Source of the DNA: Hydrangea macrophylla
Lineage: Eukaryota; Streptophyta; Magnoliopsida; Cornales; Hydrangeaceae
Reading direction: 5' to 3'
Assembly (NCBI GenBank): GCA_033977485.1
Contig: CM066987.1
Location: 87,576,588-87,640,587, forward strand
DNA: 64,000 nt
Below the pieces are notes generated by a model. That model did no database searches. It saw nothing but the letters and a program-made list of their open reading frames with translations, and was not told the DNA's origin. The position numbers were made by a program, and so were the translations under genes. Of the stretch, positions 35,744 to 47,849 are shown in pieces; the first letter of the stretch is position 1, and each line of letters starts with the position of its first letter.

Positions 35744-37018
35744 CCCTATGTCAACCAAAATGTCAGCTTCACCGAGCCTAAAGCTGATGGCTTATCCGTT
35801 CAAATGAGCTCCTTTGCCGAGGCCCTTGAATGTTGAACTTGTGCAAGTGAAGTGGTAGTGTTTGGGACTTTTGCTAGCAAAGCACATGAGGATGCTCTTT
35901 AAAAAAAGAAAATAAAAAATAAGCGAGTCACCATGGCACTCCAATTGAGACCTGGTCGGGTCTGTTCTATGTTTTGAGTCTATTTTAAGTTTAGTCTTGT
36001 GGTCAAGTTTGTCTGTCATCGAGTTGTTGTGAGTCTGTATTGAGTAATGTAATCCCTCTCTTGCTAATGGAATGAAATCTCGTTTGCTCAATCTGATATG
36101 TATAGTCATAAGTGCATGAATCGCTGAACTGAAAATGTCACTTTTCAAATTGCCATGGATATTAGTCTACTAATAAATTTTGGCATCAAACAAAAAAAAA
36201 ATCCCAAAAGGGCCAAAGTCGATTTTGTGCTAACACCGAAGAAGAGCCGAGAATCGAATAGTCTTACTTTAAGAATTTAAAAGATGCTCTTGCCTTAATC
36301 TTGAAAAGATATACTTGGAACTGACTCGGGGCTTGCCCAACACCCTTCTCCACCATTTCAAAAGCCTTGAGCCCAATCCAATTGAGAGCTATGCAAATCT
36401 TTCCGATTGAAAGCCATGCAGACTTAGTCCTTGATGGTATCCAAATATTTTCAATAAGTTTCTTCTCCCCTTTTAAAAAGAAAAAAGAAAAAAAAAAAGG
36501 AAAGAAAAGAAAAAGAAAGAAAAAGAAAAGAAAAGAAAAGCTCGCTAGGTTGAAAACCCGAAAGGGCACCTAGGCAAAAGTTAGAGCTGAAAAGGTGTTG
36601 ATTTCCAAGATCTGACCTTAGCCAGTCAAAATGATGGAGAAAATAAAAGAAAAAAATTTGGCTATACTGTGAATTGTACACTTCAAGGTACATGATGAGA
36701 ACATGTATAGATCATATTTCAAAGATCTTAGAACGACCACAAACAAATTCTGAGAGTTGACATGCACATTGTGAAATTTTGAGATTACAATCAGAAGATC
36801 TCACATCAATCAATTACATGAAAATAAAAATTGACTGGCTAGGCGAAAGTGAACAGGATCAGTCCTCAAAACAAAAGAAAAAGAAAAAGAAAAAGAAAAG
36901 AAAAGAAAGGGAGATGGAAACTGAATCCTCCTCTTCAAGGCTACCACAAGTGACCCAAGTTTGAACTTCTTTTTTGATTGGTTTGAAAAACCCTCATACC
37001 TCAAACCCCTTCTTTCAC
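35744..37018 (+). other. Remnant between gag fragment and the copia insertion
   Basis: No pol motif found. Two purine runs, (A/G)AAAG at 36476-36541 and AAAGAAAAAG at 36868-36911, give misleading open frames. CTCGCTAGGTTGAAAACCCGAAAGGGCACCTAGGCAAAAGTT at 36541 recurs in degenerate form at 45990 and 46081, showing both sides belong to the same Tat 3' region. The pol deletion therefore lies near 35900-36180. Confidence 0.55.
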
Positions 37019-37023
37019 GCCTC

Positions 37024-38519
37024 TGTTGGGTTTGTGCCCTCAAACCATTACTTTATGTATGAGACATTAGCATTATAATATATTGATATCAGCTTTACAT
37101 TTCATTGTGTATGTTTCTTTCATGAGATGATTGTTTTATCCTTAAGTATCATAGTAAGCAATTCGTGTGTGTATGAGATACACACAAGTGAGATACGAAT
37201 TACTATTCTTTGATACTTAGAATATGTCACAGTGGATGATGAGACTGGATACCTCATCAGGTCTACACTGTAGCATAATTAACTACCATTGGATGGAGTG
37301 ATTAATCTCAATCACTAGAGTGTAGCTCTTAGTTGATATGCTAGTGCTTATAGTGCATTGACGGACCTGAGCTTTCCTATTGACGCTTAAGGCTGTCAAC
37401 AGTCAATAGGAACTCATAACTTGTATAAGGTACGTGTTCTCAATCTTGAGATGATTATGAGCATAGACTATGGATATGGCTGCTTTGACTTACCAATCAG
37501 TGAGGTCTATAGAAGATCAACACCTGGGTATCTTGGGTATGTCATGTCCATAGGGTTGTGAACATATATTGTCAAGATAGAATCTACCCTTTGATTCAGA
37601 GTAAGCATTCCCTTGAGAATGTCACCAAGTTGATTACTGAGTACTGCAGTCTTGTTGATAAGAGTTATCAACATGTTTGGTAATCATGAGTAGTGAATGA
37701 GACTCAAGGAATACAAGAAGTAATCATGATTCAGGTTGACAGTTACAGTTATCCGACTACCTGAATATGATTACGAATGCTGACGGTAGAGGGACATTAG
37801 TACACCATACAAGTCTAGTTATCGCTTCGGATATGTTCTTTTGCGTTGGAGTTCAGTTATCGTTTTATAGTGGAATAAACGTTAACTGACCAGTTAGTTA
37901 GTTTACTGATCAAAGAGTTTGGTCATGGTAATTAACAAACTGGTCTGAGCTAACAATAAAGAGCCTAGGAGGTCCCACTCTTAGCTCCGCTAGGATGCTT
38001 GGAAAGACACTTGAGGAAGTTGTTAAGACAAGTTCGATCGATTGAAGTATGTTCGATCGATTGAAGTCAGCAGGTTCGATCGATCGAGAATGGTTCGATC
38101 GATCGAAGGTTCGATCGATCGAAGTCACTTCGATCGATCGAAGTCTAGGTCGGTTCTGGAAATCTATAAATAGGGCAGCTGCGTTCTGGAAGTAAGTGAT
38201 CGTCGTTTTTATACGCAGAAGCTGCAGAAACTATCATAGTCTTCCCAAAACCTTCCTATCCTCTCTATTAGGGTTCCCACGAACCCTAGTCTTTCCGGCA
38301 GGCATCCGCAGGAGTCATAAGGGTGAAGATCATCTAGTGGAGGCTGCTGGAAGTTAAAGTTTCAGAATTGGGTTCAAGACACTAAGGTATAATTCTTGCA
38401 CCCCCTTGTACGCATCTATGGAATTGACGAGTAGTAGATCCTGGAATACCAAAAGTTTTATAACTTAACCTATTTTCGCTGCGCGTTTAAACTCTAACTT
38501 TAAACCACTTTTTTCTTCA
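37024..38519 (+). repeat. 5' LTR of the copia element
   Basis: Identical in length to 44222-45717. Holds a cluster of TCGATCGA palindromes (38034-38142) just upstream of a TATA box (38164-38172). Confidence 0.93.
38029..38172 (+). promoter_or_regulatory. LTR promoter: TATA box preceded by a TTCGATCGATCGAA cluster
   Basis: Six TTCGATCGAT(C/T)GA motifs lie between 38034 and 38142, about 20-130 bp upstream of TATAAATAG (38164-38172). The same arrangement is in the 3' LTR (45231-45370). Clustered palindromes before a TATA box look like transcription-factor or methylation-sensitive elements; the binder is unknown. Confidence 0.6.
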
Positions 38520-38520
38520 A

Positions 38521-38533
38521 TTGGTATCAGAGC
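38521..38533 (+). other. Primer-binding site, initiator tRNA-Met type
   Basis: TTGGTATCAGAGC directly after the 5' LTR end is the standard plant copia PBS. Confidence 0.92.
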
Positions 38534-40216
38534 CGCGCTCGTTTGGATCTATAGATGCATTTTTGGAACCCTACTTTTGATTTGCATGTTGATTTTAGAA
38601 CTGTTTTTGAAACTGCATCGTCACAGATCTGTTTCTGCAGTGTTATCGCAGCAGAATACAAAACTGTGATTGCATAGGATGCAAGGTGGGTTCGATCGAT
38701 CGAACTTGTTTCGATCGATCGAACATTCTGTTCTGAATCGATCGAACAGTCTTCGATCGATCGAACCTTCTGGTATTCGATCGATCGAATGAAGTTCGAT
38801 CGATCGAGATAGATACTTTGTCAGGTTCTCTGTTTCACAGTTTTAAAGTATTTTGAAATTAAAAACTTTAATTTTAAAATATTCTGTAAAATTTTCAAAT
38901 CATTCTGTGAAACAGAATGTTCAAGCGATTGAACAGTGTTCAATCGATCGAAGGTTCGAGCGATCGAACGGTCTTCGATCGATCGAACTGTGACAGAGAA
39001 GTAAGATGCTGTTTTAAGTTCTAATTCAGTATGTAAAGTGTTTATATACTGTGTGAATCAATTAAGTGTTCCAATAGTTACATATATTTGTTATGTATGT
39101 GTGGATGCGTGTACGACTAACCCTTTTGCAGCAAAATTAGTCGCTATCTCCCATGGCACCAAGTCGTTTAAATATTTATATTTAAATTGTTTGAGATTGG
39201 TGCATGTTGTAATTTATTAATGGTTTGGTTTTAAGGCGTATGTAAAGGGCGCTGCGGCTTCAATCCTACGAAAAGGAAAGTCGCACCGGTTTCCTTAGCC
39301 TTTTATTTCGTTTTTGCTATTTCCTTTTTCTAGATAAATTGTAAGCTTCAAAAGAAGCATAGGTCCAATGTAATAGAATTAGAAATTCCATGAAGATGGA
39401 ACAAGGAGCCGTTGTCCATAAAGATGAAGCCGGAGGCGACCAAACCAAGAAGGTGGTTCTATGGAAATAGAGCCATGGGAGATAGAGGCATTGTTTGAAT
39501 GCCTATATTTCATTTTAGTTTTTTATTTTATGTGCTTGTTTTGTGATTGGCGTATAATACATTGTTGCATGCACTTAAAACAAGTTTTCTAAAATAAAAT
39601 TCAAAAACCGTTTTCAACACATTAGTAAACATTGGATGTTTATGGGTAGTGTGTGGAAACATTTTTCAAAAGCAAAATCCTTAATTTACTAAATCTAGTG
39701 GGAGAGGGTCTTATCAAATAACACCCACGATCTTCCATTAACGGTTCATTGTAAGATGAGTAGTGTATTCTGTGTCACCTCGCCAGGGGTGATCATTCTA
39801 TACGGAGGGTACACTGCTCATTGGTTACTAGATGTGAACTTCCTATGGATAGGATCAATCAGACGTGTTAGAGGGTGACCACCACACGGAGGCGCTACTT
39901 GAGACGGTTGTGATTGGATCCTAGTTAATGGTACACACTAGCTAAGCTATGGATAAGGGATCCCACACGGGGCATTATTCAGAAACTTGGAGATCAAATA
40001 GGTTCGGGAGTCATGGCTATTTTGCAAGAGTTGCATAGCGGATAAGTCATGATAAATCGAAAGATCGAACATTGACCACCACACGGAGGCTGTATTCTTT
40101 CGTTTCGATATTCCGGCGACTTTGTTTTTAAATAAGAGTTTTAAGGATTCTTTTATTTCAAACTGTCAATTCTGATATCCATATTTATTTTGTTTGTTTG
40201 ATTTTCAGTAATCATA
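38534..40216 (+). other. Long leader of the copia element with a second TCGATCGA cluster
   Basis: At 38691-38988 at least eight (T)TCGATCGATCGAA or near copies (some decayed, such as TCAAGCGATTGAA) repeat the LTR motif. From 39700 to 40110 the phrase CCACACGGAGG or CCACACGGGG occurs three times. A TGATTTTCAG at 40199-40208 just before the gag ATG could be a splice acceptor. No protein recognised. Confidence 0.55.
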
Positions 40217-43200
40217 ATGTCTGGATCTGCATTTAGTCCACTTGCCACCATACTCACTCAAAACAAGTTAACTGGAAATAACTACACTGAATGGAAACGT
40301 AACCTTGACATCGTTTTAACTGCGGAGGATCACATATATGTCTTCACCACCCCAAGCCCTGAAGAACCCGCGGCAAATGCTTCGGCAGCTGCCAGACACG
40401 AGTTCGACAAATGGAAGAAGTCGAATGGAATGGCTCGTTGTTACATTCTGGCCTCAATGGCTGGTGTGTTACAACACCAATTCCAATCGAACGATTCTGC
40501 CAGTGACATTATCACATCCCTGAAAAAGATGTTTGGGGAGCATGGCAGGCCTGCCAGACAGGTAGCCATGCAGAAGATAATGAGTGCAAAGATGCCGGAA
40601 GGTACTCCAGTCAAAGAACATGTTTTAAAAATGATTGGTTATTTAAACGAACTGGAGACCTTGGGAGCCAACATCGATGCACAGACCCAAGTTGATATGA
40701 TCCTCAACTCGCTGTCGCCATCATTCGCTCAATTCAAACTTAACTATAATATGAATCAAATGGATTTTTCAATGAGCGAATTAATGAGTTCTTTACTGGT
40801 AGCAGAAGGGGTGATCAAACCTGGGGGCAGCGTTTTAAACATTGAGAAAAGCGCTTCTTCTTCCCGATCTACACCGAAAGGTAAGAAGGGAAAGAAGAAG
40901 GCTGGCACTGGTGGTTCAAGTGTTGGACCGGTCCCTAAGATTGCAAAATCTAAGGGAAAAGGTAAGGGCAAAGGGAAGGTGGGTGGCCAAGGCAAAGGAA
41001 AGTGTTTCCAATGCGGTGAGAAGGGCCACTGGAAGAGGAACTGTCCAGAATTCTTAGCTACAAGAGTTCAAGGTATGATTGAATCACATGCGATTGAAGT
41101 AAGTTTTATTACGGATACTTCAAACACTTGGTGCATTGATTCTGGTGCGACTAACCATATCTGTAATTCATTGCAGGGGTTCAGATCAACCAGGAAATGC
41201 AGTGATGGGGAGATCGTGCTTACTCTAGGTTCTAGCGCAACCGTATCTGCGGTTGCTATAGGAGTCGTAGTTTTAGAATTTTCAGACAATAAAGTTTTGA
41301 TTTTATCAGATGTACTTTACGTCCCTTTAATGAGACGTAATTTAATTTCAGTTTCTAATTTAACGAATAATGGTTATTCCTTTCATTTTGGAACTGAAGT
41401 TGTCATTAAAAGAAGCAGTTCTTTTATATGTTCTGGTGTTAAATCAAATGGTTTGTATGTGATTACTCCCAATATTTTAAAAGATTCTTGTTTGGAACTT
41501 AATAACTCAGTGGTAACTTTACCATCTAAAAGAAAGGAACCTTCCACTAATCCAACAAGGCTTTGGCATATGAGGCTTGGCCATATCAATCTGAATAGGA
41601 TTGGCAGACTAGTCAAAGAAGGGGTCTTAGGCGATTTGGTTCTCGAACCAATGGAAGTCTGCGAGTCTTGTTTGGAGGGTAAGATGACCAAAAGGCCCTT
41701 TCCTGCAAAGGGCAACAGGACCAATGCATTGTTGGAATTAGTTCATACTGATGTGTGTGGACCAATAAATATTAGAGCAAGGGGTGGTTATGAGTATTTC
41801 ATAACATTTACCGATGACCACTCTAGGTATGGTTATGTGTACCTAATGCAGCACAAGTCTAAAGCCTTTGAAAAGTTCAAAGAGTTTAGGGCTGAAGTGG
41901 AGAAGCAATCGGGCACACATATCAAGGCCATTCGATCTGATCGAGGTGGCGAGTACCTCTCTAATGAGTTTATTGATCACCTCGTACAGAATGGGATTCT
42001 GTCACAGTTGACTGCACCTGATACGCCTCAGTAGAACGGTGTAGCGGAGAGAAGGAATCGGACTCTTTTAGACATGACTAGGTCGATGATGAGTTATTCA
42101 GAGTTGCCATTATTCCTTTGGGGTTATGCTTTGGAAACCGCTGCATACATACTAAATCTAGTACCAAGCAAATCTGTTCCCAGGACACCACGAGAGATGT
42201 GGATTGGGCGCAAGCCTTCTTTGCAACATCTCCGGATATGGGGGTGTCCGGCACATGTGCTCAAAGGAAAGATGAGCAAGTTGGATTCTAGATCGGAAGT
42301 ATGTTACTTTATAGGGTATCCAAAGGGTACTTATGGATGGTATTTTTATGATCCAAGAGAACAGAAAGTGTTTGTTAGTACAAATGCTATTTTCTTGGAG
42401 GATGATTATATCATGAACCATAAACCTAAGGGAAGGATAGATCTTAGAGAGATAGAAGGAGAGCCCTAAGTCCAACCCGCAGTTGATAACAATGAAAATC
42501 AAGAAAATACCACTTCTTCACCCATTTCCGCACCGATACCTTGTCGTAGTGGGAGGATTATCAGCCAGCCTGATAGATACATGTTCTTAGGAGAAGTTTT
42601 TGAAGCTGTCTCCATAGAATCTGAATCTGATCCTACCACTTACGAAGAGGCAATGGCTGATGTTGATTCAGCTCATTGGATTAAAGCTATGAAGGCTGAA
42701 TTAGAATCTATGGATTCCAATCAGGTCTGGGATCTTGTAGAACTTCCAGCCAATATTAAACCCATTGGCTGCAAGTGGGTCTATAAGAGGAAAAGAGGAT
42801 CTGATGGAAAGGTTGAGACCTTTAAGGCAAGGCTTATGGCGAAAGGCTATACTCAGAGGGAGGGCATTGACTATGAGGAAACCTTCTCGCCGGTAGCCAT
42901 GCTCAAGTCCATCAGAATACTCTTATCCATTGCTGCATGCCTAGATTATGAAATCTGGCAGATGGACGTCAAGACTGCATTCTTGAATGACAATCTTGAG
43001 GAGGACATCTATATGCAACAACCAGAAGGGTTCATAGCTGGTCGGAAAGGTAACTTGGTATGCAAGTTGCAAAAGTCCATTTATGGGCTTAAGCAGGCAT
43101 CCAGAAGTTGGAACATCCGATTTGACCAAGCGGTCAAGTCGTTTGGTTTCATACAGAATCTGGATGAGCCTTGTGTATACAAGAAATGTGAAGGGAAAGT

Positions 43201-44146
43201 AGTGGCTTTTCTTGCGCTTTACATTGACGACATTCTACTCATTGGGAATGATGTAGCGGTGCTGTCAACGGTCAAGGTTTGGCTAGCTAGTACTTTCGAT
43301 ATGAAGGATCTAGGAGAGGCGAGCTATATTCTTGGGATAAAGCTCTTTCGAGATCGCAAGCGAAAGATAATGGGATTATCTCAAGCTGGTTATATCGAGT
43401 AAGTGCTAACTAGGTTTTCAATGGATAATTCGAAGAAAGGTTTGTTACCTTTCAGACATGGTTTAGCGTTCTCCAAGGACCAGTGTCCAAAGACACAAGA
43501 GGAGGGGAATTGCATGGCAGGAATTCCCTATGCCTCGGCAGTGGGAAGTCTCATGTATGCGATGTTATGCACTAGACCAGATATCTGCTTTGCCGTTGGC
43601 ATGGTTAGCAGGTATCAATCGAATCCTGGTCCAGAGCACTGGACATCCGTTAAGCACATTCTTAAGTACTTGAGAAGAACTAAAGATTACATGCTTATGT
43701 ACGGCGGTAGTGAGTTAATTCCAGTAGGATACACTGACTCGGACTTTATGTCAGATAAAGATTCGAGAAAGTCGACATCCGAACATCTCTTTACCTTGGG
43801 AGGTGGTGCTGTTAGTTGGAGGAGCATTAAGCAGAAATGCATTGCAGACTCAACTACAGAAGCTGAGTATGTGGCTGCTTGTGAAGCCGCAAAGGAAGCT
43901 GTTTGGCTCAAGAAGTTCCTTATGGAACTCGAGGTGGTACCAGCGTCGCTGTCACCTATTACGCTATACTGCAATAATAGTGGGGCAGTGGCTCAGTCCA
44001 AGGAGCCAAGGAACCACGGGAAGGGAAAGCACGTAGAGCGGAAATATCACCTAATCCGAGATATAGTTCAACGTGGAGATGTGACTGTCACCAAGATTGC
44101 CACCGCCGACAATCTTGCTGATCCGTTTACAAAGGCCTTACCATAG
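40217..44146 (+). pseudogene. Copia gag-pol polyprotein with three in-frame stops
   Basis: Single frame of 1,310 codons including the final stop. Gag with a UBN2-type domain (residues about 10-215); zinc knuckle CFQCGEKGHWKRNC (263-276); protease active site WCIDSGATNH (Asp 308); integrase zinc region (LWHMRLGH...CESC) and catalytic Asp in VHTDVCGP and FTDDHSRY, Glu in [10 protein letters not shown] with QMDVKTAFLN and YIDDILL (near 43222); RNase H with TDSDFMSDKDSRKSTS and STTEAEYVA. Stops at 42032 (CAG to TAG in PQ*NGVAE, expected Gln), 42467 and 43400. No frameshift: every piece is in the same frame. So the copy cannot make a full polyprotein and must have moved before, or with help from, intact relatives. 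Confidence 0.95.
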
Positions 44147-44207
44147 AAGGTCTTTGATCGTCATCTAGATAGTCTAGGTCTTAGATGTAGTTCTGAATGA
44201 TTGTGAG

Positions 44208-44221
44208 TGCAAGTGGGAGTT
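44208..44221 (+). other. Polypurine tract of the copia element
   Basis: CAAGTGGGAGTTTG... directly before the 3' LTR start TGTTGGG. Confidence 0.75.
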
Positions 44222-45717
44222 TGTTGGGTTTGTGCCCTCAAACCATTACTTTATGTATGAGACATTAGCATTATAATATATTGATATCAGCTTTACATTT
44301 CATTGTGTATGTTTCTTTCATGAGATGATTGTTTTATCCTTAAGTATCATAGTAAGCAATTCGTGTGTGTATGAGATACACACAAGTGAGATACGAATTA
44401 CTATTCTTTGATACTTAGAATATGTCACAGTGGATGATGAGACTGGATACCTCATCAGGTCTACACTGTAGCATAATTAACTACCATTGGATGGAGTGAT
44501 TAATCTCAATCACTAGAGTGTAGCTCTTAGTTGATATGCTAGTGCTTATTGTGCATTGACGGACCTGAGCTTTCCTATTGACGCTTAAGGCTGTCAACAG
44601 TCAATAGGAACTCATAACTTGTATAAAGTACATGTTCTCAATCTTGAGATGATTATGAACACAGACTATGGATATGGCTGTTTTGACTTACCAATCAGTG
44701 AGGTCTATAGAAGATCAACACCTGGGTATCTTGGGTATGTCATGTCCATAGGGTTGTGAACATATATTGTCAAGATAGAATCTACCCTCTGATTCGGAGT
44801 AAGCATTCCCTTGAGAATGTCACCAAGTTGATTACTGAGTACTGCAGTCTTGTTGATAAGAGTTATCAACATGTTTGGTAATCATGAGTAGTGAATGAGA
44901 CTCAAGGAATACAAGAAGTAATCATGATTCAGGTTGACAGTTACAGTTATCCGACTACCTGAATATGATTACGAATGCTGACGGTAGAGGGACATTAGTA
45001 CACCATACAAGTCTAGTTATCACTTCGGATATGTTCTTTTGCGTTGGAGTTCAGTTATCGTTTTATAGTGGAATAAACGTTAACTGACCAGTTAGTTAGT
45101 TTGCTGATCAAAGAGTTTGGTCATGGTAATTAACAAACTGGTCTGAGCTAACAATAAAGAGCCTAGGAGGTCCCACTCTTAGCTCCGCTAGGATGCTTGG
45201 AAAGACACTTGAGGAAGCTGTTAAGACAAGTTCGATCGATTGAAGTATGTTCGATCGATTGAAGTCAGCAGGTTCGATCGATCGAGAATGGTTCGATCGA
45301 TCGAAGGTTCGATCGATCGAAGTCACTTCGATCGATCGAAGTCTAGGTCGGTTCTGGAAATCTATAAATAGGGCAGCTGCGTTCTGGAAGTAAGTGATCG
45401 TCGTTTTTATACGCAGAAGCTGCAGAAACTATCATAGTCTTCCCAAAACCTTCCTATCCTCTCTATTAGGGTTCCCACGAACCCTAGTCTTTCCGGCAGG
45501 CATCCGCAGGAGTCATAAGGGTGAAGATCATCTAGTGGAGGCTGCTGGAAGTTAAAGTTTCAGAATTGGGTTCAAGACACTAAGGTATAATTCTTGCACC
45601 CTCTTGTACGCATCTATGGAATTGACGAGTAGTAGATCCTGGAATACCAAAAGTTTTATAACTTAACCTATTTCCGCTGCGCGTTTAAACTCTAAATTTA
45701 AACCACTTTTTTCTTCA
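44222..45717 (+). repeat. 3' LTR of the copia element
   Basis: 1,496 bp, no indel against the 5' LTR; mostly transitions between them. Repeats the TCGATCGA cluster at 45231-45341 and TATAAATAG at 45362-45370. Confidence 0.93.
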
Positions 45718-46440
45718 GCCTCGCCTTGAACTACGCTCGACCTGATTCCTACTCGGGGATACGTAGGCAACTGCATCGGTTCGGTCGACACCATAATCAA
45801 TCCTTTCTTTCAAGCCTTGCCTTGAACTACGCTTGACCTGATTTCCGCTCTGGGATACGTAGGCAACCGTATTGGTTCAGTCATCCCACCTACCTAGAAA
45901 ACAAACCACATCTTTCCAACCATGGCCTGAACTATGTTGGACCTGATCCCTGCTTAGGGGTACGTAGGCAGACTTTCAAAAAGAAAAGAAGGATGGCTCG
46001 TTAGGTCGAAAATCCGAAAGGATGCCTAGGGAAAAAATGAGAGCCACATCCGAGGTGAGCAATAAGAAAAGAGAGAAAAGAGCTCGCTAGGTCACCTCAT
46101 TGGTGCCTAGGCAAAAGTTATGAGCATTTGAGAGATTAAAGTCGCGGTCCTTGCCTGAAGCCAAAAATTATCTTCCACACTAGGGGCAAACTTCGGCTAC
46201 CCGCCTCGTTTACCTAAATTATACTATCTTCCCTTCATACAAGGGGCAAACTTTGGTTACCAACCTCGTTTTCCCAAAACCTTCAAACAACCATTATCCA
46301 AACTAGGGGCAAACTTCGGTCACCTACCTCGTTTGCCTATGAATTCTACTTCTTACACTTTGGACTAGGGGCAAACTTCATTTGCCGCACATCGATGGCA
46401 AGTTTTCAAGTCACTAAGTTATTTTGAAATTTTTTAAAAT
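45718..46440 (+). repeat. Tat 3' region: two short tandem-repeat families
   Basis: First, three copies of a unit of about 95-110 bp centred on CCTTGAACTACGCTCGACCTGATTCC...GGGGATACGTAGGCAACTGC (45716, 45814 and 45922). Second, four copies of a 65-75 bp unit with ACTAGGGGCAAACTTCGG...CCTCGTTTGCC (46180, 46241, 46302 and 46366). Such GATACGTAGGCA phrases are characteristic of Tat/Ogre 3' non-coding regions. Confidence 0.75.
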
Positions 46441-46889
46441 AGAGTATCTTTTATTCTATAAGCTAAGGCACTAATTCAAAGCACATCCTGGGAATCGACT
46501 AGATCAATAGGGAGGAATTTTCAAAAATCAGATTTATCAGCAAAACTGCTACCATGTTAAGATGATGAGTGAAATGGTATTATCTATGACAAATGCACAT
46601 CAAATCTTGGAAAATTGAACTTCTTCCAATTTGGTGTCAAATGTGTCGCCCTCGTACGTACATCGATGTCTGTCAACTTTTGAGTCTGTCGTAGTCTCAA
46701 ATGTGCAAGTCAACAGTGACTAATAATGAATTTTTCAAATCAAGTGATAAAATTTTAAGAGCATTCCAAGGACAATACAAGCAGGAGAACTAAACACTAT
46801 TACTGCACCAATCAAACCGTCAGCATGAGAAGTGTTCAAACTTGGGGTAGATTTCATCCCTTTCCAAACCGTCAAAAATTAACCGTCAT

Positions 46890-47062
46890 CTCCTAGCAAC
46901 ATAAGTCCATGAGTGGCTGTTGATTATCTTTCTTTATTCATGCAACATAAGTCCATGAGTGGCTGTTGATCTTCCTTCATCCATGCAACATAAGTCCATA
47001 AATGCCATTTGATCTTTTTTCATCTATGCAACATAAGTCCATGAGTGGTTGTAGATCATCGT
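46890..47062 (+). repeat. Four-copy tandem repeat, unit about 47 bp
   Basis: Repeated phrase ATGCAACATAAGTCCATGAGTGGCTGTTGATC at about 46900, 46941, 46984 and 47027, with growing divergence. Confidence 0.75.
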
Positions 47063-47239
47063 CCTCAATCAATGTCAAATCCATAGCCGCCGCAGATCAT
47101 CTATGACTAGAATCATACCTTTACCCCCATCAGTGGGCATATTTCCTTCTTCCCTAGCAAAGTACATCTTATCCATTCCTCCCTAGTAGAGTCGCTTCAT
47201 CCTCAGCAGATTCAGTTTTATCCCCAGCAGGCTTATCGA

Positions 47240-47725
47240 TTAGTACATCATCAGTTCAATCCATGACAGTCACAGTAGTTTATTGTCGACTCGTCATCTC
47301 GATTAGTACATCGTCAGTTCAATCTAGGACAGTCACAGTAGTTCACTGTCGACTCGTCACCTCAATTAGTGCATTATCAGTTATTCTGATCATGGGTAGT
47401 CCAACCTTTGATCCAATCCATAACGGTCACAGTAGTTCACTGTCGACTCGTCATCTCGATTCGTACATCGTCAGTTCAATCCAGGACAGTCACAGTAGTT
47501 CACTGTCGACTCGTCACCTCAATTAGTGCATCACCAGTTCTTCTGATCATGGTTAGTCCAACCTTTGATCCAATCCATGATGGTCACAGTAGTTCACTAT
47601 TGACTCGTCATATCGATTCATACATCATCAGTTCAATCTATTACAGTCACAGTAGTTCACTATTGATTCGTCACCTCAATTAGTGCATTATCAATTCTTT
47701 TGATCACGGTTAGTCTAATCGTTTG
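47240..47725 (+). repeat. Higher-order tandem repeat, unit about 156 bp made of two related halves
   Basis: TCACAGTAGTTCACTGTCGACTCGTCA recurs at about 47270, 47333, 47427, 47490, 47583 and 47646. The spacing alternates between 63 and about 94 bp, because every second copy carries an additional TTCTGATCATGGTTAGTCC segment. This gives three higher-order units. Long open frames over it are repeat artefacts. Confidence 0.75.
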
Positions 47726-47849
47726 TCCAACCTATGACAGTCATAGTAGTTTAATGTCGACTTGTCATCTCGATTCAAACATTGTCAGTTCATTAATCAG
47801 CATTAGTTTATAGTCACTCTCATTCAAAATATGTCATGTTCATCATCAG

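Larger units (their letters stand above)
37024..45717 (+). mobile_element. Ty1/copia element, nearly full-length, recently inserted
   Basis: Perfect TSD GCCTC at 37019-37023 and 45718-45722. LTRs 37024-38519 and 44222-45717 are both 1,496 bp, begin TGTTGGGTTTG and end TTTCTTCA, and differ at about 14 positions by my count (about 99% identity). PBS at 38522-38533, PPT at 44208-44221. One continuous frame (40217-44146) encodes gag, protease, integrase, RT and RNase H in copia order but with three in-frame stops. A leader of 1.7 kb separates PBS from gag, unusually long for copia. Total 8,694 bp. Confidence 0.95.

Noticed and set aside
36264..36693. Overlapping frames on both strands with Lys or Phe runs.
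   Set aside because: They are read from (A)AAAG microsatellites in the Tat remnant.
47263..47683. Plus-strand repeat protein (TVTVVHCRLVTS...).
   Set aside because: Frames follow the higher-order DNA repeat, and it lies in a non-coding Tat 3' region; no sign of selection on a protein.
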